64,000 bases of DNA. Origin: Diospyros lotus (Eukaryota; Streptophyta; Magnoliopsida; Ericales; Ebenaceae). Location of the stretch: the NCBI RefSeq assembly GCF_014633365.1, contig NC_068349.1:38746243-38810242 (forward strand). The letters are read 5' to 3'. The translations under genes were made by a program, and so were the position numbers. Under the pieces are notes generated by a model. It did not search any database. It was given only the letters and a program-made list of their open reading frames with translations, and was not told where the DNA came from. Shown one piece after another: positions 48,391 through 59,630 of this stretch. Positions within the stretch are counted from its first letter, which is position 1. The number at the start of each line of letters is the position of its first letter.

Positions 48391-48569
48391 AAATTCAGCG
48401 ATAAAGTTCAGCGATAAACAAAATAACCGAAGGATCAAGACCGATTCCTAAAGGTTTTTTTTCTTTTTTTCCCTTTTCTTCTTCCTTTTTTGAAAAGTAA
48501 AAAGAAGACGACAAAAGAAAGGCAATAGCTAAGGAAAATTTCCAAAGATCAGACGAAAAGATAAATTTT

Positions 48570-48575
48570 TTTATT
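48570..48575 (-). terminator. Poly(A) signal of element E antisense gene
   Basis: AATAAA on the minus strand, 24 bp beyond the stop codon at 48599-48601, matching element C. Confidence 0.65.
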
Positions 48576-48598
48576 ATGAAGCTTGAATAGAAAGATAT

Positions 48599-50828
48599 CT
48601 ACTCTAAGGAGGATAAGGCAACAGTAATATCGAAGGGGATGGAGTCCACATCCAGGTTCGGAAAATGCTCCTTTGTAAGTTTCTTCATATGCTCAAACCC
48701 GCCCCGAAGGACTTCTTCCAGCTCTGCGGCGTAAGCTTCAGAGATTCGGAAATCCTCGCGACCATTCTGGAAGGCCACTTGGGCATCCTTGAGGGGAAAC
48801 TGAAGTTGAGCATGAGCGGTGCGAAGGTCTTCCTTGCACCGAGAATAGGACTTCAGCGCCTCGACTTGCCCATTTTTCGCCTCTTTCAGCTCTAAGGTGA
48901 GTTTGCTTATATTTTCTTGGAGCTGGTCATTGGCGTCCTTCACAGCATCCAGTTCCTCCCCGAGCCGGGAATTAGCTTGGTTAGCCTCGAGCATGTTTCT
49001 CTGGACTAACTCCAGATCCTCGCGCACCTGAGCTTCGGCTTCATTGGCGAGTCTTGCATCTTCTTGTGCCAGCTCAACAGATTTGGTCAAAATATGGACG
49101 CGGTGTTCGAGACCTGACAGTTGGGCGTGGAGTTCGGACTCTCGCCGGAACACAAAATCTTGGAAACCCGTAAGATTCTGAGAAGTAGAAACGAGGTCAG
49201 GATTAAGATCCATCCACATGAAAGAAATTCAAAAGGAAAAGACTGTGATCATACTTTTAGAATCTCGGCAGAGTAATCTGGTTCGCTCGAAGTTGGTAGA
49301 GTGCTAGAGAGGGCCAAAGTAGTTGGGGGGGGCATTGTTGGCGTCGGGAATCGAAGGTTTGGAAATAGTATCGGCAGAAGGTGCAGTCTCCACCCTACGA
49401 CGTTTCGTTCGGCGCACTAGTATCTCCCTCGTTGATAGCACCGAAGCCCCTTCCAGCGAAGCCTCCCCCGTCAATTCTAAGAGCCCCTTTGGTGCTAATG
49501 GCGTTAATATTCGCTTAAACACAGAACTGATAGGAACGCTGAGAGACGTTATAGTGGGCTCCGTACCTACAGAAGTTTGTTTTCTCTGTGCTTCCGTGCT
49601 AGTTGCTTCGAGTACCTGGGCGATGGTCGCCGTATCATTTTTGGAGGGGATCAGCAAGAGGGCAGAAACGACTGGGGACCTTTGTTGCGTAGAAGGGGGG
49701 TCTTTGGTTTTTGAGGCAAGGGGCTCTGAAGAAAAGCCCTTTGAGCCCCCATTGGCGCCGTTCTTGGAAGCCTCTTGGAAAGTCCGAGGATCCTCCTTCG
49801 CCATTCTTCGTGATCGGGAAGGTGTCGAGGACTTTTTACTCTTTTTGCTCTTCGAGGCTCGCTCAGTGGGGGGCAGCCCTTTCAGGTATCTTCCTGTTGC
49901 TAGGAGGGGCCGAGGGGCCCTTGCTTTTCGGGAAGTCTAAGATTGTCTTCTCGGTAATGGGAGAATATGTTATCTCCCAATGATTTTCAACTGCGAAAAT
50001 AGCGACAAAGGTCAACGTTTAATAGGAGTGGGAAATGAAGAAGAAGGCAAAGGGCGAAAAGTTACAATTCACATCTTTCAAACCCGCTTCGGTAAGAGCT
50101 GGGTTAGAAAGCCATCCCTCTACCCAGTCCCGGCTGACCTTCATAAGCTTGCTGGTAGGTTCCTTGATGTTCTCAATGCTCAGACGTTTGTGCTTAGTAT
50201 CCAAAGTCCATCCATTGCTAATAGATCAAATTTCTTCGGTAGAGCCGGCTGATAGAGGACGGACGAAGACGAAACACTCCTTCCAATCATCTGAGTCTTT
50301 CGATCCGTCGGAATGCAATAGGGTTGAGGCTTTGATCTCAAGTTCGATGCGCTCTTTGGGGGCAAGGAGGCAACCCTCCTCTATGATTCTTGGAGAGATC
50401 GAAATCCAATCACCGGGGTCGTGGTTGGTGGTAAAAAAACAGTCAAAGAGCTCTCCCGTGGGTTCCACTCGAGAAAAACGGCAGATAACGATGAAGCCCA
50501 TCAAATACATCCACTCGAAAGGGGAAAGTTGAGCAGGGGCGATAGTAAGATGTTGAAGAAGTGACATAACCCACCCCCGAGAAGGTAGTCGAAAGCCCCG
50601 ATCAAAGGCGCACTTGTAAACGCAGAGTCGACCTGCGACGGGATGGCACGCTCGGAGATGGGTGTTGAACTCGACCTCCCATTCGTCGGGAATCGCGTAC
50701 TTCTCCCAAAATTGTTGGCATTCCGACTCACTCATCCACTGGCAAGTAATGGAGGCCGCATGATGCTTTTCCCATTCTACGAGCTCGACGCCGGTTGAGG
50801 TGAAATGTCCGGAGCTAGTGATCGCCAT
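48599..50828 (-). pseudogene. Element E antisense gene: Transposase_28-like, best-preserved copy
   Basis: ATG at 50826-50828. Exon 1 is 50066-50828, intron 1 49991-50065 (75 nt), exon 2 49255-49990, intron 2 49178-49254 (77 nt), exon 3 48599-49177, fully open with a TAG stop. Exon 1 has the Transposase_28-type boxes. Only one in-frame stop is seen there, TGG to TGA at about 50226, after which the same frame stays open to the intron. Exon 2 has a frameshift at a G-run near 49325. Exon 3 encodes about 190 residues of Glu/Leu/Gln-rich coiled coil. Intron positions equal those of B and C. The predicted protein is roughly 690 residues. Role unknown. Confidence 0.85.
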
Positions 50829-51210
50829 TGTAGAGAGATTGATCAAGGAAGGTAAAGAGGATGAGAACACCTGGCCCCGTGACAATGAGGAGGAAGTGGA
50901 GAATAATCGGAAGAAAGAAAGGAAGAGTGGAAGACCCCTGTTTAAATCATAGGAGCGGAAGATCAAAGGGCGAGTAATGATGAACATTAACTACCCCAGA
51001 TCAGCACGGTTCCAAAGACGAAAAGGTTTGGATAGAGCATTGGGAAGAGAAAATATCGCTGGAACAAAATGGATATTTGTGCCCTCCATATACGCGTGAG
51101 AGAAAAAGACGCATCGGCTTTTCGGGCCCCGTAGATACTAACCCTTGGGATAATAAGAGCTTGAGCTTTGGAGATTCCAGCACTCCACGAGCCCTTCGAA
51201 TCGAAGAGCT

Positions 51211-51229
51211 CAAGGAGTGAGGGGGCAAA
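51211..51229 (+). promoter_or_regulatory. Element E polypurine tract
   Basis: AAGGAGTGAGGGGGCAAA directly before the 3' LTR. Confidence 0.8.
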
Positions 51230-51775
51230 TGATGAGGAGAATACCTTCGGGTCCGTAATTACTCCCATGCCCTGGAAAGGCGTCCTATAGTAGTCGTGCC
51301 ACGGGTTTGCTTAAGGGGTACTTCGCAGATGCTATCTTGTTTGGATCTAGAAGGACACATGGCAGATATGTATCGCCACGCTAGTTGGCAGGATGCTCGG
51401 TAAGGAAGTCCCCGAGGTCTTTGGGACTAATCCTTTCGCCAAAGATGACGGAGGAAGAAAGCTATCCCGAACTCTTCGGAGAGGGCGACTATTAAGGAAT
51501 CCTTATCGATAAGATTCCAAGAAAAGTGGGATAGAGATCCCGAAGATCTCTATCCAAAATCTTGATCTCAACGTAAGGATAAAAGAAGGAGGAAGAGCAA
51601 AGGTAAGGGATCGAATCATCTCTTGATAATTGGAGTATAAGTAATTATATTGGTTTTTACTGGTAAAAAAGACATCTGACTTGATCGTCGGAGATTCACA
51701 GGGGGAGTAAGTCCCCATCTCCATTGTAGGCACACTGGAAGAGGTGGAAGAGGGTGATCGGCTACCGCATCATCA
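51230..51775 (+). repeat. Element E 3' LTR
   Basis: 546 bp, TGATGAGGAGAATACC to GCATCATCA, followed by the GGAGC duplication. Confidence 0.93.
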
Positions 51776-51800
51776 GGAGCAATGCCAAATTGGCAACATG

Positions 51801-51922
51801 GAATGGAAGATTACAAGAATCCCAAGCCGTAATCACATTGAGTGGGGTTGGCAGCAAAATTGAATGAAAGATTACAAGAATCCCAAGCCGTAATCACACT
51901 GAGTGGGGTTGGCAGCAAAATG
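51801..51922. repeat. Two tandem copies of a 61-bp unit
   Basis: GAATGGAAGATTACAAG... at 51801-51861 is repeated at 51862-51922 with only about two or three differences. Non-coding; origin unknown. Confidence 0.8.
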
Positions 51923-52160
51923 GAGTAGTAGCCTTAATCATATTGGTTTTCTCTTCGTCTTTATCCTTTTATACCACACAACATGCATAAATAATAATTA
52001 TCTATACAAGAAACCAGAATCATGCATCACATTCAACTATTTCATAACATTGAATATGATTAATATAGAAAGGTAATGACTTTTGTTTCCATTTCTTCAA
52101 CCCATTCACCAATTTATTTATGTGTAAACGGATAATTGTAGTTGAAAAATCATCCAACAA

Positions 52161-52235
52161 AGGGTTTAAGGTTTAGGATCTAGGGTTTAGAGTTTTGATT
52201 TTTGAGTTTTAAAATTTTAAGGTTTAGGATTTAGG
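52161..52235. repeat. Degenerate telomere-like repeat, left part
   Basis: Irregular copies of TTTAGGG-like words (AGGGTTTAAGG, TTTAGGATCTAGGG). Continues at 52951-53059 beyond the inserted element. Confidence 0.6.
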
Positions 52236-52950
52236 TAGAGGTGTCAAAAGGGCCGGGTGGCCCACGACCGGGATGGGACTGTTCAAACTGGCCGGGCCCA
52301 TGAGGCCTTTATGGGCTCGGCTAGTTAGGCCCACTGGGTCAGGCCCTTTGGGACCTTATATTATTTCCAAGTTGGGAATTTCAACGTTTGTTGCTTATTT
52401 ATTTTTTTAACTATGTTATTTTTTTATTAATTATTAATATTGGATGCTAAAAAATTTATATTTTGCAATATATATAATAATAACCATAAATATATTTAAA
52501 ATTTTTAACCTAATTTTTTTATATGTTTAAATTATAAATAAATACTCTCCTTTTTATATGTGCACTATTTTTCATATCAATTTCTAAGAAAATTTACAAG
52601 GTATATAGAATTTTGAAATATAAAATAATAAAATAATATTTAAAACTTAAAAAAGAAAATTGTTTAAAAAGAAAAAAAAGAAAAGAATTAATTTTTATAT
52701 ATGCATTATTTTGATATTTATATATGTGTTATTTTTTAAAAAAAATTATTTAAAAAAAGAAAAAGGGGTTGGGCTCGGTGGGCTCGGCTTACTAGGGCCT
52801 ATGGGCTGGCCCCGCCACACCCTCTTACAGGGGGCCATGGGTCGGGCCCTACCCATGGTAGAAAGAGCCGAGCCAGGTTGGACCCTTTTAGTAAATGGGT
52901 TGGCTCGGCCCGTTTAAAAAGCCCGTGGGCCGACGCTTTTGACATCTCTA
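52236..52950. mobile_element. hAT-like non-autonomous element, 715 bp
   Basis: Terminal inverted repeats TAGAGGTGTCAAAAGGGCCG and, reverse-complemented, TAGAGATGTCAAAAGCGTCG. Both inner flanks are GC-rich with GGGCC words; the centre is very AT-rich. The start fits the hAT YARNG pattern. The 8-bp flanks (GATTTAGG, AGTTTAGA) match only partly, and are hard to judge in telomere-like sequence. No coding capacity. Confidence 0.65.
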
Positions 52951-53059
52951 AGTTTAGAGTTTTTAGGGTTTAGAATTTAGAGTTTTCAGGATTTAGTATT
53001 TAGGGTTTTTAGGATTTTTAGGGTTTTGAGTTCAGAGTTTAGGTTTCAAGGTTTTTTTT
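52951..53059. repeat. Degenerate telomere-like repeat, right part
   Basis: Many TTTAGGGTTTAG and TTTAGAGTTTT-like words. Together with 52161-52235 it forms about 185 bp of internal telomere-like repeat. Confidence 0.6.
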
Positions 53060-53074
53060 TAAGTAAAAGAGATA

Positions 53075-53851
53075 TGTTGTAGACGTTCAAAATTGGTCGA
53101 CCGTGATTCGTTGGCCCGCACTGGTGTAATGAATCTGAAAGGGAGAAAGGTGTTATCTGGTTTGGTTTTGTTGATACGCCGGCCGATCGGCCCCTGGAAA
53201 ATACTCCGATGCTCAAGTAAGTAAGTAAGGAAATGCAGAGTATCAGCAAGTTGGCAGGAAAAAACATTCCTTAGCTCTGGGGAGAGCTGGTTGATATATA
53301 GGAGGGAGAGATGTCCTCTTACATGTGCTGTACGTTTGCAGGTGATGGGACAGAATATCCGACGCCGGCAGGGGGCGCCCATGTAGCGGCAAGGTACCGA
53401 TGGGACCCTCATTAATGTTGATGGGATCCGTCATTATTGAGGATGGGATCTAAGGTGGGCGCGCAAAAATTCAGATGTTGTTGCAAGGGGCCAGGATGAG
53501 ACGGACATGGGCCGGTCAAATGGGCCGAGAGGATTGGGCCAGGTTGGGCCTGAATGGCCTAACTAGGACGGCACCTAGCCCACTAATGTTCTCTGGCCTG
53601 TGGCCTTTTCGTTATATGAGCTGATCAGTTAATTTGGCAAACTGCAAGAGTCGCTGGGAGCTCGTTCGAAGTGTAGTTGGGAGCTTGCTAGTATAAAGTC
53701 CGCTTGGCCTTGCGATCTGAGCTTGGGCTCCAGCGATGTGCGAGCTTGCTTCAGCGAACTCAGTTTGGGGTCTACTGGGCTTTATGTGATTGGACCAACC
53801 TGCTGGGTCGAGCCCAGCCCATAAGGAGTAGAGCGGGAAATACCCGTAACA
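53075..53851 (-). repeat. Element D 3' LTR
   Basis: In plus orientation TGTTGTAGACG to ACCCGTAACA, about 777 bp. The left border could also be TGTAGACG at 53078. No second copy is in the window, so the call rests on TG/CA ends and the adjacent polypurine tract. Confidence 0.7.
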
Positions 53852-53870
53852 TTAAGCCCCCCAGCTTGCA
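53852..53870 (-). promoter_or_regulatory. Element D polypurine tract
   Basis: On the minus strand GCAAGCTGGGGGGCTTAA lies directly before the LTR start TGTTACGG. Confidence 0.7.
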
Positions 53871-54124
53871 GTGCGATCTTCGGACTAGGAGTTGACGCGT
53901 GCCAGCTATTCCAACTGTTAATCCACCTTTCAGCTTTCTGCCCAATTGGTTCAAATCACGCTGTTTCATGCATCACATCTTGTCTGCTGCACATTTAGTG
54001 CGCACGTCCCCATTGCTATGCATGATTATGCCTATGGGACCTAGATGTTATCGTGCAGCCGATAGATGCAGAGCATTCCATAAGTCGCAATGATCTGATG
54101 GCTGAGGTTGATTGAGCTAAAAGG

Positions 54125-54131
54125 TATAAAT
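54125..54131 (+). promoter_or_regulatory. TATA box of element D antisense gene
   Basis: TATAAAT inside the element, downstream of the LTR and pointing toward the antisense gene. It suggests that gene is driven by its own internal promoter rather than the LTR. About 177 bp separate it from the leader intron donor. Confidence 0.5.
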
Positions 54132-54307
54132 GCAAGGGAAATCCTTACTATTTCCCTCTTCAATCCATTTCGAATTTTCTTGCTTTTGCTTTCGTCCTTG
54201 AGACTTCCATTGTGACTAGGCTCTTTTGCCCGCAACCGTTTAGGCGCTGGCCATCTCTGCCCGAGGCTTGCTTCAAGTTCTTACACCGGCGAAGGACTCA
54301 GTGATTG

Positions 54308-54655
54308 GTAAGCTTCTCGTGGCTTTTGTTTCTTTCTTCTGTTTAGACCGTCTATCGTCGGTTAGCCGTCAATGGTTCTTTCGGTCTTTCGATTCTATTG
54401 GCGTTACTTTCGCTTTCTGGGGGATCGATTCGCATCTGTTAGTTAGGCGTTCACCGAGCCTTTGGGCTTAATGACCTTAGGATTAGCCCTTAATGGAATA
54501 CCGGGCTTGTAGTCATAGCTCCTCCACCTTAGGCGGCTCTTCGTCGCAAAGCACATGACCTTTCAAATAAGGAATATTTTTTAGGGTTCTTCCGATTTTC
54601 TTTTGAAGTCTGGTCTGCGACGTGCAACCAGACTGTTCTTTCTTTTTCGTTGTAG
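54308..54655 (+). other. 5'UTR intron of element D antisense gene
   Basis: ATTG|GTAAGCTTC donor and a pyrimidine-rich TTTTTCGTTGTAG| acceptor that ends exactly at the ATG (54656). 348 nt. Confidence 0.55.
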
Positions 54656-57600
54656 ATGTCCGAATCTATTCAAGGGAACTCAGGCCAAAAGCGCTGCAAC
54701 CATGTCATAGGAGAGGACGATACCTCGAACTTGAAAGACTGCCTTGCGATAGAGATGCATAGCCTTGAGGAGACGAGCTCACGAGTTAGGGAGGCCATAG
54801 ATGTGTCGTCTTTCGAAATTGATCCTGTCATCGGCGAGCAGGTCACTGAGGGAAGCATGGGGGGCAAGGTTTTTAAAAGATTTCCTTCTAAGGCCAAGTT
54901 CCTTGAGGTGGGGACTTATACTCGGGAGTTTCGTTTCCCGAAGAACTGACTAGTATATATCCCCGCCTCGAGCTCTCACGTAGCCTCTCCACCTCCTGGT
55001 TTCATAGCCATTAGCCCCCAACACCTTGAGTCTAGGTTTAGGTTCCCTATAGCTCCATACTTTCTTAACCTTCTTAACGAGGTCAAGCTCGCACCTTTTC
55101 AATTGACACCAAATTTGTATACCTGATAGAGCGCATATTTTCATATTATTTAGCCTTCATTTTAGTCTTTTTGCACGTTAGTTGTGTCATTTTATTCATC
55201 TTGATTTTGTTTTATTTTATTTTATAGGAATTGGGCTTCACACTATTTTATTTTATTTTGGACAGATTAGGGCTTCCTGGGTCATAAGGAATTTTGATGG
55301 CAAGAAGGGAAACAAGGAGATTGGAGACAAAGAAGCAAAAGTGTGCTGACAGATTTGAGCTTCTGTGCTCCTTTCAAATTTTTGGCCAAGTTATAATCCC
55401 AGAACGTGAATGATGTCTTCAGAGATATTGTAGAGGACTTCTTAGGCTTTCTGGAATGGTATGGTTTGTCCAAATCCGAGTTCGTTTGGGCCTCCAAACA
55501 TCGCTTCAAAGTCGAGACCAGATAGCTGGGTTAAATTAGGAAAGCTACACTGAACACTGATTCTTTAAAAGGCCATAACTTGGGCGTCCGATATCCAAAT
55601 CAAGTGATTAAAAATCCCAAATTCATCTACTCTTCCTGATCTACAATTTTTATGAAGGGGCAGAAGCCTAGAACGCATGTTATCCTATTCAAAATCGGCT
55701 GTGAAGTTACGGTAACCTAGGGTTTCCTCCTTAAGCTCTATTTAAGCACCTTAGGAGGCCATTAGGTGGAGGGCGATATATATTTTTTGTCTCATGAATA
55801 GTAGCCATTTTTTTCTCTATTTTTGTTTTCTTCTCCATGGAGGGCTAAACACTTGTAATCAGTTGCAAATCCGAACTTATTCCATGGTTTGAATCCCGAA
55901 AGCTTCTACGAAATTTGGTTTGAATTTCAATTATATTTGTTTTAAGTTTTCTCTACTTATTTTTCGCTTATTCTAGTGCATGTTCAAGACTGTTGTATGA
56001 ACATATACGGGGTGGATTTCTCTTTTCTATATTGCGGTTTTAATGTTATAGTCGGTTGATACAACACACGAAGGAAAGAAGCAGAAACAAATAACTTGGT
56101 ATGGATGGTTATGGATACTAGGTTCTGGAATCTGTGTGAATGAAGATTAAAATTGGTAGACTGATTGAAGGAGGTTTTCTTTGATTTTTTATATCAGCTT
56201 TGATTTGATCTCTAGACGGTTGTTGGAGATTTATTTATGCAGATTTTGGGTGTTGAAACTCGACTAGATCTAATCTATAAGAAGGGATGATGAAAACCTG
56301 GTTTAAGGGAAAGATTTGTAACTGGTTGCGTTTGGATCCATAGACAGTTTCGTTTTTATATTTTTACTCAATCTTCATACTTTCTTTTTCATCAAAAAAC
56401 CTCCCTCGTTCAGTTCTTGTCATGACAGATTTGTATTGAGGTTCCTTTGAGAGACGACTTTGGGGTCGCACGCTTGCTGCAGATCCGAAATATATTTTTA
56501 CAATCATCGAGGTTCGATAGTCTCGATCAATACCCAACTCACTTCCCTGACTGTCTTATATCTTAGGAATAAACTTCCTCCCTCATCACCAAAACTAGTA
56601 AAATTTCTTTTTTCTTTTAAAAATGCCAAGGGCAGGCTGTACTATCTGGCAGCTCGTCCTTCTCAATATAAGGCCATCCTTTCGCAGGGCAAAGTGAAAG
56701 GGAAATCCAACGTGGGTGACTATAAGTCCAGTTGGTTCTTTGCTTCTTGCCCTTCGCTATCGTCACTCAGAAGCTTCAGCTTCGCGTTGACCCTAGGTAA
56801 GAACATATCTGCTAGCACAGGGCTCTTTTACTTTTCATATATATGACTTGACATCCTCATCCTGTGATGTAGGTTTTGGGAATGAGAAACCAATTTCGTC
56901 AGCTTACGAGATCGACATCCTCGATAAGCTTATCGTTGCGGGGTCAGGTTCAGAGGATCTCGAGCTTACAAACGAGCTGCTTAGAGAAAACGAGCTCGCA
57001 CCCCTTCTTAATGCCGAGATTATCAAAGGAAATCACATCGAGGTTTTGGGTGCCACAGTCCTCCTGTTTACCTTCTAAGTCCCTGAGTCGAGCGACAATA
57101 ACAGGGGGGGAAGAAAGTCAAGCCGAAGATATGGTGGAGCTCAACCTCGTTACGCCGAAGAGGTCCGTGGCCAGGTCGGGTGCTGCTGCCTCCGCGACTC
57201 CGAGCTCAAGCTCAAGGGTTGGGAGGTTGGAGCAACTGCAACCACGATCGCGTCGTCAATAGCAACAAAGGCCCCAACAACAGCAGTCGCCATAAGAGCA
57301 GCAATCCCAACAGTGACAAGAGCAAAGACCTCTTGTTCCCCCGCGACCAGAGTTCTAGCGGAGCTCGCGGGAAAGAAATCTTGAAGGAGACTTCCAACAC
57401 TTCTGCTGCCGGGTCAAAAAGAGGACCAGACCAGCAGCGGGAGAGTGATAGAGGAAAAAGGGCCAGAATCCCCGAGGAAAGAGGGAAACAAGGGTCCACT
57501 CAAGAGCTGATGCCTGGGTCGGCCTACTATCACGCCCTCATGGACGAGATGTCCCAAATCGTAGGCACGTCTGTCAAGACCCTGGATAAGGATGAGGTGA

Positions 57601-58314
57601 GTGGGGCGGTGCTTGATGACTACATAACTCACCACAGTTTCCTGGTAAGCTTGCTCTTTTTTTTTTTTTTTTTTCGAGCTAACCCTTTGTGTCTTTTAGA
57701 CCTCTTTTGCCGCCATGAAAGCCAAAAAGTAGCGGTAGGATTTTGAAGGGTGGCTTTAGGCAGCGATGGTTGCCTTCGAAGAAGAAATAAAGAAGCTCAA
57801 GGGGGAGAAAAAGACTTAACATGCCGAGCTTCTTGCTGCCCAAAAGGAGGTCGGGGGCTTCGAGATGCGGCTAAGGGAACATTTCAAAGGAATAAAGACC
57901 TCGATGAGGAGCTCCACCGAGCAAAGGATATGTGGGAGCTTGCCAACTCCAAGCTCACCTGGCGAGCTAAATAAAGCTAGGGAGGAGCTACAGAAGACCC
58001 AGGATAAATTGAAATCGACCGAGGCGGGGCTGCAGGAGGCCATCGATGACATCAAAGTGGAAGTGGAGGCTCGGATAAACTTATCATGCAAGGAATCCAA
58101 GTCCGACACCTACTCGGCATTCCTTTACACCCCCTGGCTCAACCATCCCGAGATGGATTTCGCTTTCTTCGGGGAACAGGCCGTTGAGGAGGTGAAACGG
58201 TACTCGACCGAAGCTGCTGAGAATGCTGAAGCTGCCACTCTGTTAGATTCATCTGAGGTCGCCCCACCAGCTGTTCTCGTCGAAGCTCAACCGGTCGATG
58301 TTGCTGAGGTGTAG
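54656..58314 (+). pseudogene. Element D antisense gene (Transposase_28-like plus coiled coil), interrupted by a solo LTR
   Basis: Exon 2 starts at ATG 54656 and carries boxes typical of Transposase_28 proteins (PPPGF, HLESRFRFP, LAPFQLTPN). One TGA follows codon 97, near 54947. At 55123 a solo LTR (55124-56529) with duplication ATACC interrupts it; skipping the insert and one duplicate restores the same frame, which runs to 56796. Introns at 56797-56872 and about 57645-57699 follow. Later exons hold a frameshift near 57060, an Arg/Gln/Ser-rich basic part and a Lys/Glu-rich coiled coil, with stops near 57728-57820. The end is a TAG at 58312-58314. Intron order and domain order match the B/C/E gene despite low sequence similarity. 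Confidence 0.75.
55124..56529 (+). repeat. Solo LTR nested in element D antisense gene
   Basis: TGATAGAGCGCATATTTTC at the left and GTCTCGATCA at the right, flanked by ATACC at 55119-55123 and 56530-56534. 1406 bp, no coding capacity. Orientation is uncertain, drawn as plus from the TGATAG start shared with the reversed solo LTR at 40040-41529. Confidence 0.8.
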
Positions 58315-58854
58315 CTCGCTGAAGCCGACCAGATTCAGCCTGTCAGAGCTCAGCCTGTTGAAGATGTCGTTCCTCCTAGCTAGGCTTCCTTTCTGTATTC
58401 TCTTTATCTTTGTAATAGAATTACTTCATTAATGAAACCAAAATTTTCTGAACTCGTATTTCTTACTTTAATTTTGCAACGAACTCAAGCTTACTCAAAG
58501 TTTAAATTAGACTTAATAATACTTGAACCAGTCTTCATAATATAACTTGAGTCCATTTCCATGACTTAACTTTTACACGAGCTCCAAGAAATTCCTGCAT
58601 ATCTGGATAAGCTTGAAGGTATAACTTGGAAGAAGTCTTCAAGAATATAACTTAAGAACGATAAGCCCAGATAGATCCAGAGAATTTCCAGCTCGCAGAT
58701 TAGCAAGCTTAAAGATAGGTCATTAATCTATAGGCATAACAACCGCAAATGCATGTCCGGTAAGGTATTTACCATACTTTAGGCCCGTTGGGATGACCTT
58801 TTAGATTAGCATGTCTTTAAAAAGATCATATTGAAAACCTTGCCGAGATGTACA
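58315..58854. other. 3' flank of element D antisense gene
   Basis: Non-coding. AATGAAACC near 58430 may serve as a weak poly(A) signal; no exact AATAAA is seen close to the stop. Confidence 0.4.
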
Positions 58855-59440
58855 TCCAGGTAGATCATCCTGCGACCTCAGTTGACATATTATGGCTTGC
58901 ACTTAATTGACTTGTATTGCCGAGTTATGTGTCCAGGTGGGTTATAGGCTGATCTCAGTTAACACACCGTGGCTTATTGCAAGTTTAATAAGCTAAGAGA
59001 GAACACCCAGGAAGGTCGCAAACCGTGACTTGAGTCAAGATGAAAGGACTCCAGCTAATGAACCCTTAGCCTAAATAATGGGAGTGTTTGCTTGGTAGGT
59101 GCCAAACCTTGATATTAAGTCAAGAGGAATGGGTCTCAGCTCGCAACTTTTAAAGATATTCAATCGAACATCAATAAAAATAATGTAGTCGAGAGAGAAC
59201 ACTCAGGTAGGTCGCAGACCATGACTTGTGCCAAGATGAAAGGACCCTAGCTAGTGAACTTTTGACTTGAAATTATTTAATGGAAGTGGTTGCTTGGTAG
59301 ATTTCAAACCATGACACTAAGTCAAGATGAGTGGATTCTATTTTTTCGAAGCCTGGTATAGGGTGAGGACTATGGTGAATGCTCAGGTGATCCTCAAACC
59401 ATGGCGCGTAAACCAAGTTGAATGGGACCCAACTCGCAGA
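58855..59440. repeat. Diverged tandem repeats between pol and antisense gene (element D)
   Basis: Two clear copies of a unit of about 195 bp begin AGAGAGAACAC at 58997 and 59192; both contain CAGGWAGGTCGCARACC, GTCAAGATGAAAGGA and GTTTGCTTGGTAG-like words. Shorter, more diverged pieces lie on either side. Unrelated in sequence to the 48-bp unit of C and E but in the same place. Confidence 0.7.
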
Positions 59441-59630
59441 CCATAGCCCCCATACCCCAAACTATCTTCTGATTCTTATTTTTAACAACCAAAAAATGTG
59501 GGTGTAATAAGATTCGGCAGGAGAAAGACACATTAATATCGCATAAATCGAATGCTTAATTTAACAAAGTAATGCTAGAGAAATGAGATGTTAATTGATA
59601 GCTAATATCATGTGAAAGAGAAATGTTTGC

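Larger units (their letters stand above)
41861..51775 (+). mobile_element. Element E: complete Tat-lineage retrotransposon, 9915 bp
   Basis: Perfect 5-bp duplication GGAGC at 41856-41860 and 51776-51780. Order: 5' LTR, primer site, gag-pol, 48-bp repeats, antisense gene on the minus strand, polypurine tract, 3' LTR. Its LTRs are a different subfamily from those of B and C. The two LTRs differ by about 25 substitutions plus three indels by eye, mostly transitions. Confidence 0.94.
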
